Positions 1 to 6,511 of a DNA stretch of 9,571 nt are shown one piece after another. Position numbers and translations under genes: made by a program. The notes beneath the pieces were generated by a model. It was not told the origin of the DNA and searched no databases. It was given only the letters and a program-made list of their open reading frames with translations. Numbering within the stretch: position 1 is the stretch's first letter; each line of letters starts with the position of its first letter. The stretch comes from Desulfobulbus sp. (lineage in GTDB: Bacteria > Desulfobacterota > Desulfobulbia > Desulfobulbales > Desulfobulbaceae): assembly GCA_030600525.1 (NCBI GenBank), contig JAUVLX010000118.1:1-9571 (forward strand), read 5' to 3'.

Positions 1-1851
1 CACATCACCGGCGCTGACCAGTTGAAATTTTTCCCAAAACAGCTCGTCGCTTTCGTAAAGGCTGTTTGCAGAGAGTCTTTTCAGAAATTTTGTGCGCTGG
101 GAAGGTCCTCCATTATACATAGCATAAACGAGTCGAGCCATGGTTTCATCGTCCAGATTTCTTTTCCGAATCTCTTCACGCGATGCATAACGTTTGAGAT
201 AAAGGGCGGCTATTTCACTCCCTGCGGCAGCATTGTAATGAATATCCCATCGAAGACGGTTTAGATCATACAATCCCCTCCACACCCTTTCATTCACCTG
301 CATCAAGCCTACAGAACTTCCGTTATACGATAGAAGGTAGGTCAACTTCCGCTTCTTGACGATAAACTGACGAAAACAGCTTTCCTGCCAGGCCATTGCC
401 AGGATGAGCTTCTGAAACATTGCCTGTTGTATTTCCGGGACATTTCCTTTTATCAGGGTAGCAGCAGTAGATGCCTTGAGAACACGTTCTACCCGCCGTA
501 TGTAATCGGTAACATTTGATTTAGGCACTTTCCATTGGAGGATTGTACTCATCGAAGTTTGCTTTTCGTTTGCGGCTGCATAGGCGGTAGAAACCGTCAG
601 CGCATTGAACATTCTTTTGAGTACCCCACTGTTGCCTGGTGGGAGTTCATCATCAACTGGAGACTCCTGTTGTTTTTTCAGCGGCTTTATATGAAATAAT
701 TCCTGCAGGTCTGCATTGGGCTGACTTCCGTAATAGAGAAGGCTGGAATTCCCTTGAAGCATTTCCACAAGCCTTACCAGCCCTGCAGTACTTATCTCCA
801 CCCCGAATGTCGGCCCAAGTTTATCCAGAGTCATCAAAGCGTCTGCAGAAGAAAAAAAGCCAAGATACCCCAGCAACCCTTTGGTGTCTCCCTGTTGCAA
901 AAAATACTTACGGAAAAGAGGAGCCAGTTCACGCCAAACCTCGAGAAATTGCTTCCGGACTATATCGTGTTGAATCGATTCATCGGATAATTCGGAAACA
1001 AAACGGTACCTGGTGTCTAACAAAACGCCAACCAACACCTCTTTTTCTTCCTCACTCAGTGACCTTCCCGCCAATCGTGTGATCAGGTACACCAAGAGAT
1101 CATCCCATTGCTCCCAAAGGGCAACAGTCTGCTCCAGAGTTTTTTTGTCCGACTCGATAGTTGGCCGTCGCTCATGCGGATCATATACACTAGTTACATC
1201 AACAAGAACAGGTAGGTACAGGGCATTTGGTTCAAGTTCTATTGTTCCTGGTCGCATGGAGTTGAGCATGGTTTGCACCTGCTGCTCTTTATCAGGAGAA
1301 AAAAGTGGGAAAACAAATTCTTTAATATCATTCACAGGCGGCATCAAATCGATTTTGATGCTGCTGAGGTAGGCTACAATATACGGCTCGGCAAATTTCC
1401 AGACCATGCCAGCTACTTTTGTCGGTTTGCGGTTTACGTTAAGCAATTCGGATCGCACCGTTTCAAAAGACAGCTTCCAATCCACTGGATTAATAACGGG
1501 CCGTTGATAAAACACTACATACCCTTGCAGTTTCAGCGGAGAAAAACATGAACCACCCAAGGGTACTCCTGTTTGGGAAAAAACACTCAACTCGACCCTT
1601 AGTGTACCCTCCTGCTCGCTGACCTGTGGTGTTGCCAGTCGCAATTGAACACACCCGTTTCCTTCATCAACCAAGGTTACCGACTCCCCTTCTTCAGTAA
1701 AGGAACTGGCGACCAACAATTTTCTCAGCAGCGAATAATCAACCGTTATGGGCAAGGAAACAGTCTGCATGTTTGCCCATGTTGTTGATTGAAAGACAAG
1801 AAAGAGCGTGGAGATTGCTAAAAAAGCCTGTACGTTTTTTATCATGGTCAT
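1..1851 (-). CDS. Secreted lytic transglycosylase-like protein, SLT-type catalytic domain (C-terminus cut by window edge)
   Basis: The frame is open from an ATG at 1851 to the window edge: 617 codons with no stop, so the protein is at least 617 residues. A second ATG at 1845 is possible; neither has a clear Shine-Dalgarno site. Residues 1-26 look like a signal peptide: Lys near the N-terminus, a hydrophobic stretch, then TTWA before NMQ, implying export to the periplasm. Residues about 27-450 match no domain I recognise; the first part looks beta-rich. From about 470 the protein matches the SLT/GEWL fold: WQES with the likely catalytic Glu490, GLMQVN at 515-520, and YNGGP at 579-583. This family cleaves peptidoglycan glycan strands and forms 1,6-anhydro-MurNAc ends. 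The long N-terminal part is unusual; the family and export calls are firm, the specific role is unknown. It is divergent from rubrerythrin and separated from it by a decayed segment. Confidence 0.82.
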   Translation of the reverse strand, partial: MTMIKNVQAFLAISTLFLVFQSTTWANMQTVSLPITVDYSLLRKLLVASSFTEEGESVTLVDEGNGCVQLRLATPQVSEQEGTLRVELSVFSQTGVPLGGSCFSPLKLQGYVVFYQRPVINPVDWKLSFETVRSELLNVNRKPTKVAGMVWKFAEPYIVAYLSSIKIDLMPPVNDIKEFVFPLFSPDKEQQVQTMLNSMRPGTIELEPNALYLPVLVDVTSVYDPHERRPTIESDKKTLEQTVALWEQWDDLLVYLITRLAGRSLSEEEKEVLVGVLLDTRYRFVSELSDESIQHDIVRKQFLEVWRELAPLFRKYFLQQGDTKGLLGYLGFFSSADALMTLDKLGPTFGVEISTAGLVRLVEMLQGNSSLLYYGSQPNADLQELFHIKPLKKQQESPVDDELPPGNSGVLKRMFNALTVSTAYAAANEKQTSMSTILQWKVPKSNVTDYIRRVERVLKASTAATLIKGNVPEIQQAMFQKLILAMAWQESCFRQFIVKKRKLTYLLSYNGSSVGLMQVNERVWRGLYDLNRLRWDIHYNAAAGSEIAALYLKRYASREEIRKRNLDDETMARLVYAMYNGGPSQRTKFLKRLSANSLYESDELFWEKFQLVSAGDV

Positions 1852-1864
1852 GTAAATGAGGTGG

Positions 1865-2059
1865 TCAAGTAAAAGTGGACACTTCTCTTAGGCTGCGGTT
1901 GTACAACAACTCTAAATAATCGACAGGCTCCTAGACAAAAAATACCAGATACACAAACTTTTCGCCTGGAAGGGTACGGAATATTGTCTTCCCTGTTTCG
2001 TTCTCAACGTACTTGATGGTGACCTGATCATTGTTATTTGAAACAATATTTCGCTCACT
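1865..2059 (-). pseudogene. Remnant of an IS91-type transposase (C-terminal region)
   Basis: Minus-strand translation from 2059 gives 42 residues to a TAG at 1931-1933, including NDQVTIKYVENETGKTIFRT, then LPGEKFVYL. The same frame then reads EPVDYLELLYNRSLREV to a TGA at 1865. From memory, this pattern follows the C-terminal part of IS91/IS801-like (Y2, rolling-circle) transposases: a VTFRY-x-D-x-x-TGK segment, then TLPGEEF, then a HVLP-GF-R-RDYG block that here seems deleted. There is no start codon, the frame is preceded by a TAA at 2060-2062, and internal stops are present, so it cannot make a working enzyme. The assignment rests on recalled family features, not a search. Confidence 0.5.
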
Positions 2060-2183
2060 TTACAATGTATAATCTGTTGCCATTCATCATTCGAATATTC
2101 TCCCTAAAGTCGCTGGATGCCACTCGGTTACCGGCATACAACCCCTGCCAAACATGCTCGACAAGCCTTTGTTTTTCCTTGAT
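2055..2183 (-). pseudogene. Short orphan coding fragment resembling part of the adjacent lytic transglycosylase
   Basis: After an in-frame TAA at 2184-2186, 42 codons are open to a TGA at 2055-2057, with no ATG near the beginning. The segment EHVWQGLYAGNR resembles ERVWRGLYDLNR in the catalytic domain of the neighbouring transglycosylase (about positions 255-290). The two stretches also match at many bases in the same codon phase, sharing CATACAA on the plus strand. After this the similarity fades and the fragment runs directly into the transposase-like remnant. It is best read as a relic of a duplicated transglycosylase gene, but it is short enough that chance resemblance is possible. Confidence 0.3.
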
Positions 2184-2185
2184 TT

Positions 2186-2209
2186 AAGTACTTCAACACA
2201 AGTATACTT
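2186..2209. promoter_or_regulatory. Paired palindromes upstream of rubrerythrin (possible operator)
   Basis: AAGTACTT (2186-2193) and AAGTATACTT (2200-2209) are both perfect palindromes, with centres 15 bp apart. They lie about 26 bp before the TTGACA box of the likely rubrerythrin promoter. Paired palindromes in this position suit a dimeric regulator or activator, but I recognise no specific regulator's consensus. Confidence 0.3.
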
Positions 2210-2234
2210 CTTTTGTGACTTTTTGCATTTCCCC

Positions 2235-2262
2235 TTGACAAACTTTGCCAGCCATAATTAAT
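2235..2262 (+). promoter_or_regulatory. Candidate sigma-70 promoter for rubrerythrin
   Basis: A perfect -35 hexamer TTGACA (2235-2240) is followed after 16 bp by ATTAAT (2257-2262, four of six matches to TATAAT). A better hexamer, CATAAT at 2253-2258, is only 12 bp away, which is too close. The weak -10 would fit a regulated promoter. Transcription would begin near 2269 and give a leader of roughly 140 nt. Confidence 0.42.
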
Positions 2263-2277
2263 TAGGAAGGTTTCCTA
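2255..2277. promoter_or_regulatory. Overlapping inverted repeats at the promoter/start region (candidate operator)
   Basis: TAATTAATTA (2255-2264) is a perfect palindrome. It overlaps TAGGAAGGTTTCCTA (2263-2277), a perfect inverted repeat with 6-bp arms and a GGT spacer. Both lie across the likely -10 and transcription start, where a repressor would block initiation. Rubrerythrin genes in anaerobes are often under peroxide- or redox-sensing repressors such as PerR, but this repeat is not a clear match to the PerR box, so the regulator is unknown. Confidence 0.4.
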
Positions 2278-2348
2278 TTTACCTTTTATACAGGCACAAC
2301 ACGTTCAAATCTGAGGGAGACCTGAGACCCCAAAGATCCCAACAAAAG

Positions 2349-2379
2349 GCACAGTGTGTAATAACACGCTTATCTGTGC
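2349..2379 (+). other. Hairpin in the rubrerythrin 5' leader
   Basis: GCACAG (2349-2354) pairs with CTGTGC (2374-2379). Inside it GTGT (2356-2359) pairs with ACAC (2364-2367) around an AATA loop, leaving an asymmetric bulge on the 3' side. It ends 18 nt before the AAGGAGG site. It may be a simple stabilising leader structure; I see no known riboswitch class. Confidence 0.3.
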
Positions 2380-2407
2380 AACGTTTAATCACCAACAAGG
2401 AGGCACC

Positions 2408-2929
2408 ATGTCGAAAACAATCGAAAATTTGAAAGCAGCATTTGCCGGAGAATCTCAAGCAAGAAACATGTACACCTTTTTTGCCAAGGTTGCCCGCAAA
2501 GAAGGATATCATTACATAGCAGAACTTTTTGATGAAACCGCTGCCAATGAACAGCGCCATGCCAACGATCACTTCAAAATGCTCAATGGCATTGGGGATA
2601 CCATCGCCAACCTGGAAGAAGCGATGAATGGTGAGAACTACGAAGCCACCGACATGTACCCGACTTTTGCCAAAGAGGCCGAAGAAGAGGGCAACATGGA
2701 AGCAGCGATCCTTTTCAAACAGATTGCCAAGATTGAAGCACACCATCGCGACCGATACAAGCGCTGCCTGGAGATGGTAAAAGACGGTACAGTCTTTAAG
2801 CGCGACCAGCCGATCAAATGGAAATGCTCAGTATGTGGATATACTCACGAGGGAACCGAGCCACCACCAAAGTGTCCGGCCTGTAAACACCCCAAAGAAT
2901 ACTATCAACCCGCAAATATGGATATTTAA
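2408..2929 (+). CDS. rbr: Rubrerythrin
   Basis: This encodes a 173-residue cytoplasmic non-haem iron protein that reduces hydrogen peroxide in anaerobes using electrons from rubredoxin or similar donors. The ATG at 2408 is chosen because AAGGAGG (2397-2403) lies 4 nt upstream; an in-frame GTG at 2354 would add 18 residues but lies inside the leader hairpin. Residues 1-130 form the ferritin-like four-helix domain with the di-iron ligands in order: Glu15, Glu48 with His51, Glu76 and Glu79, Glu110 with His113. Residues 138-173 form a rubredoxin-type domain with Cys140, Cys143, Cys156 and Cys159 (C-x2-C-x12-C-x2-C, the usual rubrerythrin spacing). Length and motifs are complete. The next gene downstream also starts with a rubredoxin domain, which fits a shared electron-transfer theme, although a terminator-like hairpin separates them. 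Confidence 0.96.
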   Translation: MSKTIENLKAAFAGESQARNMYTFFAKVARKEGYHYIAELFDETAANEQRHANDHFKMLNGIGDTIANLEEAMNGENYEATDMYPTFAKEAEEEGNMEAAILFKQIAKIEAHHRDRYKRCLEMVKDGTVFKRDQPIKWKCSVCGYTHEGTEPPPKCPACKHPKEYYQPANMDI

Positions 2930-2947
2930 TAAAAAAGATGGCGTCGT

Positions 2948-2981
2948 AAAAACCACGGTCTACGGCGTCGTGATTTTTTTT
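2948..2981 (+). terminator. Rho-independent terminator after rubrerythrin
   Basis: AAAAACCACG (2948-2957) pairs with CGTGATTTTT (2969-2978) with one C-A mismatch and an 11-nt loop, running into T-rich sequence at 2974-2981. It begins 19 nt after the rubrerythrin stop. GGCGTCGT occurs twice as a direct repeat here (2940-2947 and 2964-2971), so an alternative fold is possible. Confidence 0.55.
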
Positions 2982-2987
2982 ATGACA

Positions 2988-3018
2988 TCTATGCTGCTTG
3001 CTTAACAGGCAGCATAGA
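2988..3018 (+). other. Strong hairpin upstream of the rubredoxin-GltS gene
   Basis: TCTATGCTGCTTG (2988-3000) pairs with CAGGCAGCATAGA (3006-3018) over 13 positions, with one G-U wobble and a CTTAA loop. It is not followed by a T run, so it is not a standard terminator. It ends 12 nt before the AGGAGG site of the next gene, so it could stabilise the messenger, act as an operator, or limit read-through. Confidence 0.5.
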
Positions 3019-3042
3019 GATTCAATAATCAGGAGGGAAAGC

Positions 3043-4449
3043 ATGGCTGTTTATCTTTGTACTGTATGCGACACTGAATATGATGAGGAACAGCAAAACA
3101 TAGCGTGGAATGACCTGCCCCCTGAATGGGTCTGCCCGGTCTGTGAATCTGGTAAAGCCTTTTGGCGAAGGATCGGAGCCGAACCAGACACTTTTGAGGA
3201 TACTCAGCAGACCACCACAGAAGGCCCACTTTCCTTTGAGCCTGTAAAAACAGAAGATTCCCATGAAACATTTTTAGCCGATATAGACGCCATGGCTGAA
3301 ACAGGCCAATCTATTATCGAGCCCATGCAGACCAAGGCTACCTTGATTAGATGGGATGATATCCTTATCCAAGGCGCTCAGCTCTCCCGCACCCCGCTCA
3401 ACCATGAAGATCCTGTAGAAACAACAACCACTATCGGTCCCAAGGCTGCAAAACCGATGGTTATTGCCACCCCCATCATTATCAGCCACATGTCGTTTGG
3501 TGCCCTCTCAAAAGAAGCAAAAATTGCCCTTGCACGTGGCAGCTGTGCTATGCAGACCGCCATAGGCTCTGGTGAAGGGGGAATCCTGCCCGAATCCTTT
3601 GCGAATGCGCACAAGTACATGTTTGAATACGTGCCTAATCGATACAGTGTAACCGAAGAAAATCTGCGATCGGTTGACGCGATTGAGATAAAGTTCGGTC
3701 AGTCTGCCAAACCAGGGATGGGTGGCCATCTTCCCGCAAATAAAGTTACCAGAGAGATTGCAGGCATCAGGGGCTTTGCAGAAGGAGTTGATATCATCAG
3801 CCCTGCCCATTTTGAAGATATTATTACCCGAGAACAATTGAAGGAGAAAGTCGCCTGGCTGCGGCAGACTTCAGAAGGCAGTCCGATCGGGATTAAAATA
3901 GCAGCCGGTCATATTGAAGAGGATCTCGACTTTGCCTTGCATGCACAGCCTGATTTCATCACCATGGATGGTAGATCAGGTGGTACAGGTGCATCACCCA
4001 AATATGTGAAAAGTTCTGTTGGCGTGCCAACCCCTTTTGCCATCTACCGTGCCAGAAAACATCTTAACGCCAGAAAGGCCTATCATGTCTCCCTGATCTG
4101 CACCGGCGGGTTGCGTATTTCTTCTGACTTTGCCAAAGCCCTTGCCTTGGGAGCTGATGCAGTAGCCATCAGTACCAGTGCCCTGATAGCCATCGGCTGC
4201 AGGCAGTACCGGATTTGCAATACCGGCCAGTGCCCGGTCGGGATTGCTACCCATGATCCAGAACTACGGGCTCGGTTGGACATTGACCACGCAGCCCGCA
4301 GGCTCCATAATTTTTTAAAGGTCTCCACTGCCGAACTGGAAGATTTTACTAGGTTAACCGGCAATACCAGGGTGGCTGATCTCTGCATCAAGGACCTGCG
4401 GACAACCAACTCAGAAATTTCAGCACACACACAGGTACGACACGTTTAA
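3043..4449 (+). CDS. Rubredoxin domain fused to a glutamate-synthase FMN domain (archaeal-type GltS-like)
   Basis: The protein has 468 residues. The ATG at 3043 is supported by AGGAGG at 3031-3036, 6 nt upstream. Residues 1-40 are rubredoxin-like, with Cys6, Cys9, Cys31 and Cys34; the gap between the two Cys pairs is about 8 residues shorter than in ordinary rubredoxins. After a linker (about 45-110), the rest matches the central FMN-binding barrel of glutamate synthase: SHMSFGALS, GSGEGG, KFGQSAKPGMGGHLP, DGRSGGTGASP, and a 3Fe-4S motif with Cys386, Cys392 and Cys397 before PVGIAT. The family uses FMN and an iron-sulfur cluster to reduce 2-oxoglutarate plus ammonia or glutamine nitrogen to glutamate. 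The glutaminase domain and the GltB C-terminal beta-helix are absent, so ammonia, or a different substrate, may be used. Family is clear; substrate is inferred. It converges on hoxH. Confidence 0.85.
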   Translation: MAVYLCTVCDTEYDEEQQNIAWNDLPPEWVCPVCESGKAFWRRIGAEPDTFEDTQQTTTEGPLSFEPVKTEDSHETFLADIDAMAETGQSIIEPMQTKATLIRWDDILIQGAQLSRTPLNHEDPVETTTTIGPKAAKPMVIATPIIISHMSFGALSKEAKIALARGSCAMQTAIGSGEGGILPESFANAHKYMFEYVPNRYSVTEENLRSVDAIEIKFGQSAKPGMGGHLPANKVTREIAGIRGFAEGVDIISPAHFEDIITREQLKEKVAWLRQTSEGSPIGIKIAAGHIEEDLDFALHAQPDFITMDGRSGGTGASPKYVKSSVGVPTPFAIYRARKHLNARKAYHVSLICTGGLRISSDFAKALALGADAVAISTSALIAIGCRQYRICNTGQCPVGIATHDPELRARLDIDHAARRLHNFLKVSTAELEDFTRLTGNTRVADLCIKDLRTTNSEISAHTQVRHV

Positions 4450-4466
4450 TACTACTGGGCATCTTG

Positions 4467-4481
4467 AAAAATGAAATTTTT
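4467..4481. terminator. Weak AT-only hairpin between convergent genes
   Basis: AAAAAT, GAA and ATTTTT form a 6-bp A/T stem in the 85-bp gap between the rubredoxin-GltS gene and hoxH. Both operons end here, so a terminator for each is expected. This is the only symmetric element I can find and it is weak, so termination may be Rho-dependent. Confidence 0.2.
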
Positions 4482-4534
4482 GGATCGAGACTAGGCAAGC
4501 AACACTTCCAAGGCATGTAGCATTTTTAACGTCG

Positions 4535-5956
4535 TCAGCTGACTTCATCCAGTAACTCACCATCAGCTGCCAGTAGTTGAATAGCGCCACCCTTTGTTCC
4601 CAGGCAATGGGTGGAACAGCTCAGACAGGGGTCAAAGGCACGGATCACAGCCTGCAGCCTGTTGATTGCCGGATCGGTCAGTTTGTTGCCATGAACAAAA
4701 TGCTGTGCCACCTGAAGCAACCCCCGGTTCATGGCCAGATTGTTATTACCGGTGGCAACTATCAGGTTCAACCAAGTCATCAGCCCGTTATCGTCCACCT
4801 TGTAATGATGAAACAACGTTCCCCGTGGTGCTTCCACTACCCCGATTCCTTCCTGAAAATTGGGTTCGGCAATTGCCCGTATATTTTGATCCAGGATATC
4901 CTCATCCTTGAGCAGCAGGTCCAGCATCTCCAGCCCGTACAGGATCTCAATCAATCTGGCATGATGGTTAAAAAAAGAACTGAGCACCGGGCCTTTTGGG
5001 GCAAGGTTTCTAAATTCTGCCCACTCTTTATTCGCCAGAGGGGTGGTGATACCGTTGCAGACATTGAGTCTGGCTGCCGGACCGACCCGGTACATGCCTT
5101 CTGGGTAGCCCAATGGTTTATAATAAGGGGATTTAAGATATGAATACGACTCAACTGCCTCGGCGATATACTCCTGATACGCAGCAGGGTCAACCTGGTC
5201 AGCAATAGTATTGCCCGCTGCATCAACAAAGCGCAGCCTGCCATCCACATACTCCAGCATGCCGTCCTGATCGACAAGTCCGAGAAACAAGGAAGGAAAG
5301 TTGGCAAAGGTTTGGATCTCCTCACCAAACTTGCCAATGGACTGTTTAAAAAAAGTCAATGCGCGCTGTACAATTTCTACGCCTTCAGGAAGGATGGCCT
5401 GGATATCGTCTTTAAATGCCGCATTAAAGGGTTTGTTCACTCCACCTGGTACTACCCAAGACGGATGAATCCGCTTGCCTGCCAGCCACTCGACAACCTG
5501 TTGACCTATCTGACGCAGCCGAATCCCGTCGTTCGCAAAAACAGGGTCTGCTTTTAATACCCCAAATATATTGCGCTGCTCTGGCTCAGCATCCATGCCA
5601 AGCAGCAGGTCTGGCGAAGAAAGATAAAAAAAACTCAGTGCATGGGATTGGATAAATGCTCCGAAGTTGATCATTTTTCTCAACTTCAATGCAGCATCAG
5701 GGACTCTGACCCCCATAATCTGGTCACATGCCTTGGAGGAGGCCATGGAATGACTGATGGGACAAATACCGCAGATCCTTTCCACCAGCGATACCATTTC
5801 GGTGAATGGTCTGCCCTCACAGAATTTTTCAAATCCCCTGAGCTGGGTCACATGCAATTTAGCATCTGCAACCTCTCCTTGCTCATTCAGAGTAACGGTA
5901 ATTTTACCATGCCCTTCAATGCGACTGATCGGTTCGATAACAATCTGCTGCCCCAT
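4535..5956 (-). CDS. hoxH: NAD-linked [NiFe] hydrogenase, large (catalytic) subunit HoxH
   Basis: The protein has 473 residues and carries the Ni-Fe site that splits or forms hydrogen. Motifs in order: EPISRIEGHG with Glu14; the L1 motif RICGICPISH with Cys62 and Cys65; and the L2 motif DPCLSCSTH with Cys444 and Cys447. These give the four Ni ligands. Twenty-three residues follow His450. In this family such an extension is removed by a dedicated endopeptidase after nickel insertion, so this is the precursor form. An ATG at 5962 is also in frame, but it directly abuts AAGGAG (5963-5968). The ATG at 5956 has the usual 6-nt spacing and is preferred. The gene starts 21 nt after hoxY and ends the operon. 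Similarity is to group 3d enzymes that work with a HoxEFU diaphorase; no protease gene is in the window. Confidence 0.95.
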   Translation of the reverse strand: MGQQIVIEPISRIEGHGKITVTLNEQGEVADAKLHVTQLRGFEKFCEGRPFTEMVSLVERICGICPISHSMASSKACDQIMGVRVPDAALKLRKMINFGAFIQSHALSFFYLSSPDLLLGMDAEPEQRNIFGVLKADPVFANDGIRLRQIGQQVVEWLAGKRIHPSWVVPGGVNKPFNAAFKDDIQAILPEGVEIVQRALTFFKQSIGKFGEEIQTFANFPSLFLGLVDQDGMLEYVDGRLRFVDAAGNTIADQVDPAAYQEYIAEAVESYSYLKSPYYKPLGYPEGMYRVGPAARLNVCNGITTPLANKEWAEFRNLAPKGPVLSSFFNHHARLIEILYGLEMLDLLLKDEDILDQNIRAIAEPNFQEGIGVVEAPRGTLFHHYKVDDNGLMTWLNLIVATGNNNLAMNRGLLQVAQHFVHGNKLTDPAINRLQAVIRAFDPCLSCSTHCLGTKGGAIQLLAADGELLDEVS

Positions 5957-5977
5957 ATCCATCTCCTTTTCTTGTGA

Positions 5978-6511
5978 TCAAGCCCCGAACCTACTCTTAC
6001 CAACCATATCGGGAATGCGTCCCTCTAGCAATTCGCTAATCAGGTAATATATGGCGTCGCTGGGTGGTGGGCATCCCGGTAAAAAAGCATCAACATTCAC
6101 ATACGAATGAACTGGACACGCATGGGTTTTCAGGCGTGGCACACCCACGGTTGGCATTACCTTTTCACCAGCCGTCTCCTCGTTGTAAACACGATCCAGC
6201 ACCTCCTGCACCCCAAAGCTGTTTCGCATTGCCGAGACATTGCCAGTTACAGCACAATCACCAAGGGCAATCAGCAACTTACTGCGCTCACGCAACAGCC
6301 GCACCTTGCGGACGTCATCTTCGCTGCTCACCGCCCCTTCGACAAAAGTAACATCAATACCATCCGGAATCTTAAGCGCATCAACCAGAGGGCTGTAAAC
6401 AATCTCTATCTTATCAGCAAGATCAGCCAGCCGTTGATCAATATCCAGAAACGACATATGACAGCCTGAGCAGCCGTCAAGCCAGGTTGTTGCAATCCGC
6501 ACCTTGTTCAT
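5978..6511 (-). CDS. hoxY: NAD-linked [NiFe] hydrogenase, small subunit HoxY
   Basis: The protein has 177 residues and passes electrons from the Ni-Fe site in HoxH to the diaphorase module. The ATG at 6511 is preferred: AAGAGG at 6517-6522 lies 5 nt upstream. A TTG at 6532 would add 7 residues but would consume that site. Cys14 and Cys17 (DGCSGCH), Cys86 (GDCAVTGN) and Cys147 (PGCPPP) supply the single proximal 4Fe-4S cluster. The short length, with no medial or distal cluster region and no Tat signal, is typical of cytoplasmic group 3 small subunits. It follows hoxU after an 86-nt gap, the only loose junction in the operon. Confidence 0.95.
   Translation of the reverse strand: MNKVRIATTWLDGCSGCHMSFLDIDQRLADLADKIEIVYSPLVDALKIPDGIDVTFVEGAVSSEDDVRKVRLLRERSKLLIALGDCAVTGNVSAMRNSFGVQEVLDRVYNEETAGEKVMPTVGVPRLKTHACPVHSYVNVDAFLPGCPPPSDAIYYLISELLEGRIPDMVGKSRFGA

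Larger units (their letters stand above)
1852..2353. other. Gene-poor segment with decayed coding fragments and the rubrerythrin control region
   Basis: This gap of about 500 bp has no intact gene on either strand. Its left part holds two degenerate minus-strand reading fragments (1865-2059 and 2055-2183), annotated separately. Its right part, from about 2184, is AT-rich and carries palindromes and a promoter-like site ahead of rubrerythrin. The mixture suggests past insertion and deletion between the transglycosylase and rubrerythrin genes. This may also explain the lack of a visible ribosome binding site before the transglycosylase ATG. Confidence 0.6.

Noticed and set aside
639..1551. Overlapping plus-strand open frames of 78-147 codons
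   Set aside because: All are opposite the long minus-strand transglycosylase frame, whose motifs are convincing; none of the plus frames shows family features.
2295..2345. CTGAGGGAGACCTGAGACCCC, recalling the TPP riboswitch words CTGAGA and ACC
   Set aside because: The order and spacing of the conserved TPP elements are not met, and a thiamin switch before rubrerythrin makes no sense.
2279..2746. 155-codon open frame antisense to rubrerythrin
   Set aside because: It lies opposite a clear rubrerythrin gene, has low-complexity hydrophobic content and no ribosome binding site; it is a shadow frame.
2940..2971. Direct repeat GGCGTCGT as a possible small repeat array
   Set aside because: There are only two copies, both within a terminator-like hairpin; no array.
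4577..5143. 188-codon open frame on the plus strand inside hoxH
   Set aside because: It is antisense to a fully conserved hoxH region, and its translation shows no domain.
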